A stretch of DNA of 7,335 nucleotides from an uncultured Flavobacteriaceae bacterium (GTDB lineage: Bacteria > Bacteroidota > Bacteroidia > Flavobacteriales > Flavobacteriaceae): positions 1 to 7,335 of the forward strand of contig CALIIP010000223.1 of the NCBI GenBank assembly GCA_938018045.1, in the 5' to 3' direction. Shown here in pieces: positions 1 to 5,574 of this stretch. The position numbers and the translations under genes are program-made. Under the pieces are notes generated by a model. The model was not told the DNA's origin and did not search any database. It was given only the letters and a program-made list of their open reading frames with translations. Positions within the stretch are counted from its first letter, which is position 1; every line of letters begins with the position of its first letter.

Positions 1-83
1 GGCAACATAAATGCGATAGGGCCACACATACCAACGCAGTGGAAACTTCCTAAAAGACCAAGTATGAGTGCTGATAATAACAT
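1..83 (-). CDS. TauE/SafE (DsbD_2-like) family membrane protein, N-terminal fragment
   Basis: Only the first 27 codons are in the window; the rest runs off the low-coordinate edge. The ATG at 83-81 follows the ccoH stop codon after 2 bp, so the two genes are probably translated together. The visible peptide begins MLLSALILGLLGSFHCVGMC and continues GPIAFML. A short hydrophobic helix followed by the H-C-x-G-M-C-G-P motif (His15, Cys16, Met19, Cys20) is characteristic of the polytopic 'sulfite exporter TauE/SafE' / DsbD_2 family found beside ccoG-ccoH or ccoI-ccoS in many bacteria. The Cys/His/Met cluster in the first helix suggests metal or thiol chemistry, and a part in copper delivery to or maturation of cbb3 oxidase is plausible, but this is inferred from motif and neighbours. 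The 'sulfite exporter' name should not be taken as function. The frame and start are clear; the family call rests on a short stretch. Confidence 0.8.
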   Translation of the reverse strand, partial: MLLSALILGLLGSFHCVGMCGPIAFML

Positions 84-85
84 TT

Positions 86-532
86 TTAATAGGTTATTTC
101 TTTTTTATACAAATACTTTTCTTGATTATATTGCCAATCAACTTTAATGTTCCAGCGACCATCTAACAAACTTTTTTCAGGTATGAGTAAAGTATGGTTT
201 GACAGTGTTATAGGGAATTCACAGTCAAATTTTTCATTAGATGGCCTATATAGGAACATTTTTCCTGTTATATTTTTAAAATCTAAATCTCCCGGAAATT
301 CTATTGCCAAACCTTCGGCTGTTTTATTCCAATTCAGATTCTGTATTAAATTCTTTGCGTTTTCTTCTTTATTAATTTCTCCTTGATATTCTAATTCTTG
401 CTTGTAATAATCATCGGTAACCAAATCGTGTTCGTACTTTTTGTCGGTACTCATTTGTATCACAAAAAAAAGTATAAAACTTATAAAGCCTATAAATGCA
501 AGTACGATTCCTGTTCCCCAATTAAATTTCAT
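86..532 (-). CDS. ccoH: CcoH/FixH family cbb3 oxidase assembly protein
   Basis: A 148-residue protein with one N-terminal membrane helix (about residues 8-28) and a soluble domain expected to face the periplasm. After the helix comes a charged segment with DYYKQELEYQ at 41-50, the signature of FixH/CcoH proteins, followed by a beta-rich domain ending in GRWNIKVDW (125-133) near the C-terminus. CcoH is an assembly and stability factor for cbb3 oxidase that associates with the oxidase subunits; its exact chemistry is not settled. The gene lies downstream of ccoG but is separated from it by 99 bp holding a hairpin repeat, the only substantial gap between ccoS and the low-coordinate edge. It runs 2 bp short of the TauE/SafE gene. 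The ATG at 532-530 is the natural start, because the membrane helix begins directly after it. Length is normal for Bacteroidota members; sequence similarity within the family is low, so the helix, the DYY motif and the context carry the call. Confidence 0.9.
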   Translation of the reverse strand: MKFNWGTGIVLAFIGFISFILFFVIQMSTDKKYEHDLVTDDYYKQELEYQGEINKEENAKNLIQNLNWNKTAEGLAIEFPGDLDFKNITGKMFLYRPSNEKFDCEFPITLSNHTLLIPEKSLLDGRWNIKVDWQYNQEKYLYKKEITY

Positions 533-550
533 GTTTTTTCTATTTTGTCA

Positions 551-580
551 GGTCGAGCGGAGTCGAGACCTCATTTTTTT
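551..580 (+). terminator. Weak hairpin plus T-tract on the plus strand
   Basis: On the plus strand AGGTCGA (550-556) can pair with the segment TCGAGACCT (563-571), leaving a two-base GA bulge, and is followed by seven T residues at 574-580. It mirrors the minus-strand hairpin from the other repeat arm, giving the element a bidirectional terminator look. No plus-strand gene leads into it in this window, so it may simply be a by-product of the repeat structure or stop antisense transcription. Confidence 0.25.
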
Positions 581-595
581 ATTTGTGATATTATT

Positions 596-621
596 AAAAA
601 ACCTCTCGACTCCGCTCGAGA
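596..621 (-). terminator. Possible intrinsic terminator or attenuator after ccoG
   Basis: Read on the minus strand, TCTCGA (621-616), a six-base loop GCGGAG and TCGAGA (609-604) form a perfect 6-bp hairpin. GG and then six T residues (601-596) follow. This is the layout of a Rho-independent terminator and it lies 10 bp after the ccoG stop codon. The stem is short, and the competing fold between the two repeat arms would be longer, so full termination is doubtful. Partial termination that lowers ccoH and TauE/SafE expression relative to the oxidase genes is the more likely effect, if there is any. Confidence 0.45.
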
Positions 622-631
622 TGACATTGGC

Positions 632-2056
632 TTAATTATAACTTCTTGGTCCTAAAAAATTTACCGTTGTCGTCTCGATGATTCTGTCATCACTATAAAC
701 ATCAATTGTTAACTTATTTTTATCGCCTTTTAAATCACTTTTTCTTATTTCTATAAACAAGGTTCCTTCTGCAAGTCCTTGTTCTTTAATTATAAAATTA
801 TCATACGTAGAAACCAATTTTATTTCTCCTTTTTGATTTCTTAATTTAAAACGAATATTATCTATTTCTTCGGATGTTTTGTTGACCAATTTATAAGTAA
901 ATACATTACTGATAATATTGTCTTCTTTATGCTCATATAATTGTCCTGGAAGTCTTAAAATTCGAGCTTCAACATCATTTCGTAAAAACAACATTCCAAT
1001 CAGCAAACCAATTAAAATAATCAATACAGCAGTATATCCTTTTAATCTTGGTGTGAAAGAAAATTTTTCTTTCTTCTCAATTTCATTTTCACTTGCATAA
1101 CGAATCAATCCTTTCGGATAGCCAACTTTATCCATAATATCGTCGCACTCATCAATACAAGCAGTACAATTCACACATTCTAATTGTGTTCCATTTCTGA
1201 TGTCAATTCCTGTCGGACACACATGAACACACTGCAAACAATCGATACAATCTCCATGACCAAGATCTTGACGATCTTCATTTTTTCTAAATTTCTTTCT
1301 TCCGCTATCACCTTCTCCACGCACATGATCATACGCAACAATTATTGATTTATTGTCGAGTAATACACCTTGCAAACGACCATACGGACACGCAATAATA
1401 CAAACTTGCTCTCTAAACCAAGCGAAAACAAAATAGAAAACTCCAGTAAAAATTAACAACGGAAATAACGTGTCTAAATGCTCTAATGGTCCGTCTTGAA
1501 TATGATGTATAACTTTATCGCCTCCAATTAAAAATGCTAAAAATGTATTGGCAATCAAAAATGAAATCACTAAGAAAACTGTCCACTTTAGCAATCTCTT
1601 TTTAATCTTTTCAGCATTCCATTCTTGCTTTGCCAATTTTTTTTGTTTATTTCTATCACCCTCAATCCAATATTCTATTCGGCGAAAAACCATTTCAAGA
1701 AATATAGTCTGTGGACAAATCCATCCGCAAAAAATACGTCCAAAACCTACAGTAAAAAATGTAATAAAAACAACACCAATTATCATAGCGATGACCAATA
1801 AATGAAAATCTTGTGGCCAAAAAGGAAATCCGAAAAAATTAAAACGTCTTTCCAAAACGTTCATCATCATGAATTGATTTCCGTTTATTTTTAAAAACGG
1901 AGAAATAAACATGAACGCCAATAAGAAGTAGCTAACTATTTTGCGCTTTTCATAATAGCGGCCTTTGGGCTTTTTTGGAAAAACCCATGCTCTATTTCCT
2001 TCGGCATCTATTGTGCCAATAGAATCTCTAAATACTTCTTTTTCTGGTGTTTCCAA
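632..2056 (-). CDS. ccoG: CcoG/FixG family polyferredoxin, cbb3 oxidase assembly
   Basis: A membrane protein of 474 residues if started at the TTG at 2056-2054. Membrane helices lie at about 39-57, 86-105, 158-178, 197-214 and 341-358. The second helix ends in CGWICP (110-115) and the fourth leads into CIIACP (219-224), as in FixG/RdxA/CcoG proteins. Two 4Fe-4S binding sets follow: Cys270, 273, 276, 280 and Cys294, 297, 300, 304. The C-terminal 110 residues form the Ig-like FixG_C domain. CcoG proteins are linked to cbb3 maturation, and work on family members suggests they reduce Cu(II) to Cu(I) for insertion. The frame stays open up to an ATG at 2170-2168, but that would force a 107-bp overlap with ccoP and add a 38-residue basic tail unlike the family; the next in-frame ATG falls inside the first helix. 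The TTG gives METPEKEVFRDSIGTID, a typical family N-terminus, 7 bp after the ccoP stop. Function is confident, start less so. Confidence 0.93.
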   Translation of the reverse strand: METPEKEVFRDSIGTIDAEGNRAWVFPKKPKGRYYEKRKIVSYFLLAFMFISPFLKINGNQFMMMNVLERRFNFFGFPFWPQDFHLLVIAMIIGVVFITFFTVGFGRIFCGWICPQTIFLEMVFRRIEYWIEGDRNKQKKLAKQEWNAEKIKKRLLKWTVFLVISFLIANTFLAFLIGGDKVIHHIQDGPLEHLDTLFPLLIFTGVFYFVFAWFREQVCIIACPYGRLQGVLLDNKSIIVAYDHVRGEGDSGRKKFRKNEDRQDLGHGDCIDCLQCVHVCPTGIDIRNGTQLECVNCTACIDECDDIMDKVGYPKGLIRYASENEIEKKEKFSFTPRLKGYTAVLIILIGLLIGMLFLRNDVEARILRLPGQLYEHKEDNIISNVFTYKLVNKTSEEIDNIRFKLRNQKGEIKLVSTYDNFIIKEQGLAEGTLFIEIRKSDLKGDKNKLTIDVYSDDRIIETTTVNFLGPRSYN

Positions 2057-2063
2057 TACTATT

Positions 2064-2918
2064 TTATTCTGTTTTCTCTTCTTGCCAAATATCACCTTCT
2101 GGATCTTTTGGTTCTGCAGGAGTTGTTCCTTTAAATTGCAATAAATAACTTGAAACCTGAGCAATTTCAACTGGCTTCATACTTTGTTTCCAAGCAATCA
2201 TACCTTTCCCGTCACGCCCTCCTTCAGAAACTGTTTTGAAAACGTTTTTAATTCCGCCTCCTAAAATCCAATTTTCATCGGTTAAATTTGGGCCAATCCC
2301 TCCTCCACCATCTGATTTATGGCAAGCAACACAGTTCGTTTCATACAATGCCTTTCCCTTATTTAAATCTGATGATTCTGTCAATAACTCAACTGTATTA
2401 AAATCGACCAAGTTCTTTGCTGTTTTTTTATACTCTTCGATGGCTGTTTTTGCTTGTGCGTATTCTGTAGCCAATTCGTCATATTGATTGTCTCCATCAA
2501 AAACCTCATATTTTAGCATATAAAATACTGCGAAAATGATTGAAATATAGAAACTGTAAACCCACCAAGGCGGAAGATTATTGTCTAACTCCTTGATTCC
2601 GTCATAATTATGATCAAGGATGATTTCATGCTCTTCTTCAATTGGTTTGCTACCGAGCGATTTTTTATACGCTCTTTCTAACCAATTATTTTTAACGCTC
2701 AGTTTTGCTTTTTCTTCTTCTGATAATTTCTCGTATTGAATATCGTGAAGCTCTTTAGTAACTTTACCGTTAAATAATATTGCAATCAATAAAATTACAA
2801 GTCCAAATACAATTTCTGGCTTTTTAACAAAGTCTATTGCACTTATTGAACCTGACAAATACCATAAAATTGCATAAACTACTATGGCAAATAAAAATGT
2901 TTTTATATATGATTTCAT
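2064..2918 (-). CDS. ccoP: cbb3 oxidase subunit III (CcoP), mono-haem c
   Basis: A 284-residue membrane-anchored cytochrome c that passes electrons from soluble or bc1/alternative complex III donors to CcoNO. Hydrophobic helices occur at about 5-27 and 33-50. A third at about 118-137 begins LPPWWVYSF, the hallmark of the FixP/CcoP N-terminal domain. A charged, coiled-coil-like linker (about 145-185) leads into one class I cytochrome c domain with haem motif CVACH at 196-200, the GIGPNLTDENW loop at 207-217, and a candidate axial Met at 240 (GMIAW) or 247. Proteobacterial CcoP has two CxxCH motifs; here there is only one, which is known for Bacteroidota CcoP. The tail is acidic. The ATG at 2918-2916 lies 4 bp after the ccoQ stop, and the gene ends 7 bp before the likely ccoG start, so it is mid-operon and translationally close to both neighbours. 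Confidence 0.96.
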   Translation of the reverse strand: MKSYIKTFLFAIVVYAILWYLSGSISAIDFVKKPEIVFGLVILLIAILFNGKVTKELHDIQYEKLSEEEKAKLSVKNNWLERAYKKSLGSKPIEEEHEIILDHNYDGIKELDNNLPPWWVYSFYISIIFAVFYMLKYEVFDGDNQYDELATEYAQAKTAIEEYKKTAKNLVDFNTVELLTESSDLNKGKALYETNCVACHKSDGGGGIGPNLTDENWILGGGIKNVFKTVSEGGRDGKGMIAWKQSMKPVEIAQVSSYLLQFKGTTPAEPKDPEGDIWQEEKTE

Positions 2919-2922
2919 GTGC

Positions 2923-3105
2923 TTAATTTTTAGGATTTGTAGATTCTAAAGGAATATTACTTACTTTATCTATATATTCTTTTTTGGAAGTGAAAACCCA
3001 CCAAAACAAGACGACAAAAAAGGTGAAAAAGATAACCAATGATATTAAAGGATATATTTCAATTCCTGTAATACTTTCCATATGACCTTTTATAAATTTC
3101 AACAT
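2923..3105 (-). CDS. ccoQ: cbb3 oxidase small subunit IV (CcoQ/FixQ)
   Basis: A 60-residue single-helix protein. The helix spans about residues 19-38 and contains the aromatic run FWWVF, followed by a short basic-acidic tail with KKEYID, the usual FixQ/CcoQ pattern. Before the helix is MESITGIEIYPL. CcoQ is not catalytic; in studied species it stabilises the association of CcoP with CcoNO. The gene sits between ccoNO (5 bp upstream) and ccoP (4 bp downstream), the conserved position. An internal Met9 is an alternative start, but Met1 fits the spacing from ccoNO better and family members carry a similar leader. Confidence 0.93.
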   Translation of the reverse strand: MLKFIKGHMESITGIEIYPLISLVIFFTFFVVLFWWVFTSKKEYIDKVSNIPLESTNPKN

Positions 3106-3110
3106 AATTC

Positions 3111-5300
3111 TTAGTTTTTAAAGGTTTGATTGTCTGAATTTTTTACTTTGATATCTGTTCCTAATCGTTGTAAATAGGCTATCATAGCCACAATTTCACG
3201 ATTACGCATTTCAACAAAATCTTCTCCTGCTGAATTCTTATCTGATTCATACGTTTTTGCAAAATCTGGATCTGCATACAGGTTTTCCTCAATTTGAGTT
3301 CCTTGTACAAGCATATTTTCTTGTGCATTTGCAATATCTTCATCAGAATAAGGAACTCCCAACTTCACCATCACTTTCATTTTCTTTTCTGTATCAGATT
3401 TATCCAGTTCATTTTTAACCAACCATTGATATGCTGGCATTATAGAACCTGAAGAAGTACTTTGAGGATCATACATGTGGTTTAAATGCCAATTGTCTGA
3501 GTATTTCCCACCAATACGATGTAAATCTGGTCCAGTTCTCTTAGAGCCCCATAAAAATGGATGGTCATATACAAATTCTCCTGCTTTAGAGTATTCTCCA
3601 TAACGTTCTACTTCACTTCTAAATGGTCGTATCATTTGTGAATGACATCCAACACAACCTTCTCTTATGTATAAATCTCTTCCTTCTAATTCTAAAGGTG
3701 TATATGGTTTTACGCTACTTATGGTTGGTATATTTGATTTTACTAGAATTGTTGGTACAATCTGAACAAGTCCTCCAATCAAAATAGCAATCGTAGCATA
3801 AATAGTTAATCTAATAGGTTTACGCTCAAGCCAAGTGTGCCATCCTTCACCTTTTGTTCTTTTCTTAGAAACTTTCTGTAATGCTGGTGCTTCTGCCAAT
3901 TCATCTTCTACTCTAGACCCATGTCTTACTGTCAAAATAATATTGTAAACCAATATTAACATTCCGATTATAAAGAGCGTTCCTCCTATTGCACGCATCC
4001 AATACATTGGTATAATTTCTGAAACAGTTTCTAAGAAGTTACCATACGTTAATGTTCCATCAGGATTAAATTGTTTCCACATACTTGCTTGAACAAAACC
4101 AGCAATATACATTGGTAACGCATATAATATAATTCCTAAAGTACCAACCCAAAAGTGCATATTTGCAAGCGCATTAGAATATAATTTTGTTTTAAACAAA
4201 CGTGGTACCAACCAATAAATCATTCCGAAAGTGAGGAAACCATTCCATGCCAATGCACCAACGTGTACGTGTGCAATAATCCAATCTGTATAATGTGCAA
4301 TTGCGTTTACACCTTTTAATGATAGTAAAGGTCCTTCAAAAGTTGCCATACCATAACCTGTAATTGCAACTACCATAAACTTTAAAACAGGATCTGTTCG
4401 TACTTTATCCCAAGCACCACGAAGTGTTAGAAGTCCGTTTATCATTCCTCCCCAAGAAGGCATTAATAACATCACAGAGAATGCAACACCTAAATTTTGT
4501 GCCCATTCTGGAAGTGCGGTATATAAAAGATGGTGTGGTCCTGCCCAAATATAAATAAAGATTAAAGACCAAAAGTGAACGATAGACAGTCTATACGAAT
4601 AAACTGGTCTGTTAGCTGCTTTTGGAACAAAATAATACATCAACCCTAAAAAAGGTGTAGTTAAGAAAAATGCAACAGCATTATGTCCGTACCACCATTG
4701 TACCAATGCATCTTGAACTCCTGCATACACAGAATAACTTTTCATAGCACTAACTGGTAACGCCAAACTATTAAAAATATGAAGTACTGCAACAGTCACA
4801 AAAGTTGCTAAATAAAACCAAATAGCAACATACAAGTGTCGTTGCCTTCTTTTTATCATTGTACCCATTAAGTTTATACCAAATGCTACCCAAATAAGTG
4901 CGATAGCAATATCAAATGGCCATTCTAATTCTGCATATTCTTTTGAACTTGTATAACCTAATGGCAATGTAATTGCTGCTCCAACAATAAGCAATTGCCA
5001 ACCCCAAAAATTAAATTTACTCAAAAAATCACTATACATTCTTGCTTTTAAGAGTCGTTGTGTAGAGTAATAAATCCCTGCAAAAATTGCATTTCCAACA
5101 AAAGCGAAAATTACTGCATTTGTATGCAATGGTCTTAATCGACCAAAACTCAACCAAGAAATTCCATCTGTAATGTTAGGGAATATAAACATAAATGCGA
5201 GTAATAATCCTACAGACATTCCTACAACTCCCCAAAGTATTGTTGCGTAAATGAATTTTTTTACGATTTTATTATCATAATAAAATTGTTGTACTTCCAT
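3111..5300 (-). CDS. ccoNO: Fused cbb3 oxidase subunits I and II (CcoN-CcoO)
   Basis: A 729-residue fusion holding the catalytic subunit CcoN (about 1-460, polytopic haem-copper oxidase fold) and the mono-haem c subunit CcoO (about 490-729), joined by a charged linker. CcoN reduces O2 to water and pumps protons. Visible ligands are His59 and His346 for low-spin haem b, His344 for haem b3, and His206, His256 and His257 for CuB. Tyr250, six residues before the CuB His pair, matches the helix VII tyrosine cross-linked in cbb3 enzymes, and Glu322 matches the helix IX glutamate. These positions sit one residue below the Pseudomonas stutzeri numbering I recall. KEYAELEWP (120-128) resembles the calcium-site loop. 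CcoO has one anchor helix (about 494-520), haem motif CVGCH (549-553) and a likely axial Met621 (SIMPAYQW). Separate genes are the rule in Proteobacteria; the fusion is typical of Bacteroidota. The frame is intact across the junction. It lies 3 bp after ccoS. Confidence 0.98.
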   Translation of the reverse strand: MEVQQFYYDNKIVKKFIYATILWGVVGMSVGLLLAFMFIFPNITDGISWLSFGRLRPLHTNAVIFAFVGNAIFAGIYYSTQRLLKARMYSDFLSKFNFWGWQLLIVGAAITLPLGYTSSKEYAELEWPFDIAIALIWVAFGINLMGTMIKRRQRHLYVAIWFYLATFVTVAVLHIFNSLALPVSAMKSYSVYAGVQDALVQWWYGHNAVAFFLTTPFLGLMYYFVPKAANRPVYSYRLSIVHFWSLIFIYIWAGPHHLLYTALPEWAQNLGVAFSVMLLMPSWGGMINGLLTLRGAWDKVRTDPVLKFMVVAITGYGMATFEGPLLSLKGVNAIAHYTDWIIAHVHVGALAWNGFLTFGMIYWLVPRLFKTKLYSNALANMHFWVGTLGIILYALPMYIAGFVQASMWKQFNPDGTLTYGNFLETVSEIIPMYWMRAIGGTLFIIGMLILVYNIILTVRHGSRVEDELAEAPALQKVSKKRTKGEGWHTWLERKPIRLTIYATIAILIGGLVQIVPTILVKSNIPTISSVKPYTPLELEGRDLYIREGCVGCHSQMIRPFRSEVERYGEYSKAGEFVYDHPFLWGSKRTGPDLHRIGGKYSDNWHLNHMYDPQSTSSGSIMPAYQWLVKNELDKSDTEKKMKVMVKLGVPYSDEDIANAQENMLVQGTQIEENLYADPDFAKTYESDKNSAGEDFVEMRNREIVAMIAYLQRLGTDIKVKNSDNQTFKN

Positions 5301-5303
5301 AAT

Positions 5304-5495
5304 CTATAAATTGTTTTTTGTTGTTAGCTTTGATTTTTTTGGCTTTTCTTTTACTAGTTCATCTTCAAAAAGCATTCGTACAGATGGCGTATAACTATCA
5401 TCGTACTGTCCTTTTCTTACTGCTATTATAAAGACAATAAAAAATCCGACAGCAATGATAATACTGATAATCAACATCATATATATAACACTCAT
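5304..5495 (-). CDS. ccoS: CcoS, cbb3 oxidase maturation protein
   Basis: A 63-residue protein with one N-terminal membrane helix (about 3-26) and a short cytoplasmic tail. The segment GQYDDSYTPSVRMLFED (29-45) fits the CcoS family, whose members have a conserved G-x-[FY]-[DE]-D stretch after the helix. In Rhodobacter, loss of CcoS leaves an oxidase lacking haem b, b3 and CuB, so it is needed for cofactor insertion. In many Proteobacteria ccoS follows ccoI at the end of the ccoGHIS cluster; here it also follows ccoI but leads directly into ccoNO, 3 bp later. The ATG at 5495-5493 is the only start ahead of the helix apart from Met6. It is the first gene after the candidate FNR-like box and promoter, with a predicted leader of only about 16 nt. 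Confidence 0.93.
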   Translation of the reverse strand: MSVIYMMLIISIIIAVGFFIVFIIAVRKGQYDDSYTPSVRMLFEDELVKEKPKKSKLTTKNNL

Positions 5496-5514
5496 ACCTA
5501 TTGAAGTTATGGTT

Positions 5515-5522
5515 CAAATTTA
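5515..5522 (-). promoter_or_regulatory. Candidate Bacteroidota -7 promoter element for ccoS
   Basis: On the minus strand this reads TAAATTTG, a perfect match to the Bacteroidota -7 consensus TAnnTTTG. It would place the transcription start near 5511 and give a leader of roughly 16 nt before the ccoS ATG. No TTG-type -33 element lies about 19 bp further upstream; that area is a T-run. A missing -33 box is common at activator-dependent promoters and agrees with the FNR-like site just upstream. In AT-rich DNA such an 8-mer can occur by chance, so the case rests on its position. Confidence 0.5.
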
Positions 5523-5544
5523 AGTTTCATCGTTTAAAAAAAAT

Positions 5545-5558
5545 ATGATAAATATCAT
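5545..5558. promoter_or_regulatory. FNR/FixK-like palindrome upstream of ccoS
   Basis: The sequence is ATGATA, AA, TATCAT: perfect 6-bp arms around two bases. Read as a CRP/FNR-superfamily site it is TGAT-N4-ATCA (5546-5557), which matches the inner eight positions of the FNR/FixK consensus TTGAT-N4-ATCAA and differs only at the two outermost bases. Its centre lies 29.5 bp upstream of the first base of the candidate -7 element, so about 40 to 41 bp upstream of the predicted start, the classic class II activation position. cbb3 operons in many bacteria are switched on at low oxygen by FNR/FixK/Anr-type regulators. No regulator gene is visible in the window. Confidence 0.5.
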
Positions 5559-5574
5559 GTTTTACAATTTTTAA

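Larger units (their letters stand above)
546..626. repeat. Imperfect inverted repeat, probably a dispersed intergenic element
   Basis: Two 26-bp arms, 546-571 and 601-626, are inverted copies matching at 22 of 26 positions around a 29-bp AT-rich centre. The core of the left arm is TCGAGCGGAGTCGAGA at 553-568, with its exact reverse complement at 604-619. The outer ends are TGTCA (546-550) and TGACA (622-626). The arms are far richer in G and C than the surroundings, so the element stands out. Each arm can also fold by itself into a small hairpin. From memory, motifs of the type TCTCGAGCGGAGTCGAGA recur many times between genes in flavobacterial genomes, which suggests a REP- or MITE-like dispersed element; that cannot be tested here. 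No target-site duplication is evident at the ends. It fills most of the ccoG-ccoH gap. Confidence 0.85.

Noticed and set aside
546..626. CRISPR array or insertion sequence at the inverted repeat
   Set aside because: There are only two copies, in opposite orientation, with no spacer series, no transposase and no evident target duplication.
147..655. Short plus-strand open frames opposite ccoH and across the repeat
   Set aside because: They lie antisense to a clear gene or run through the inverted repeat, have no recognisable domain, and no promoter or ribosome site supports them.
2057..2170. N-terminal extension of ccoG overlapping ccoP
   Set aside because: The 38 extra residues are the ccoP C-terminal coding sequence read in another frame and do not resemble the family; the TTG start explains the frame better.
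918..2487. Plus-strand open frames of 60-85 codons opposite ccoG and ccoP
   Set aside because: They are antisense shadows of well-supported genes with conserved motifs; their composition shows no domain.
5496..5574. Terminator for ccoI in the ccoI-ccoS gap
   Set aside because: The palindrome at 5545-5558 is followed on the minus strand by a T-run, but its stem is purely AT-rich apart from one G-C pair, with a 2-nt loop, too weak for a convincing terminator; a regulatory site fits better.
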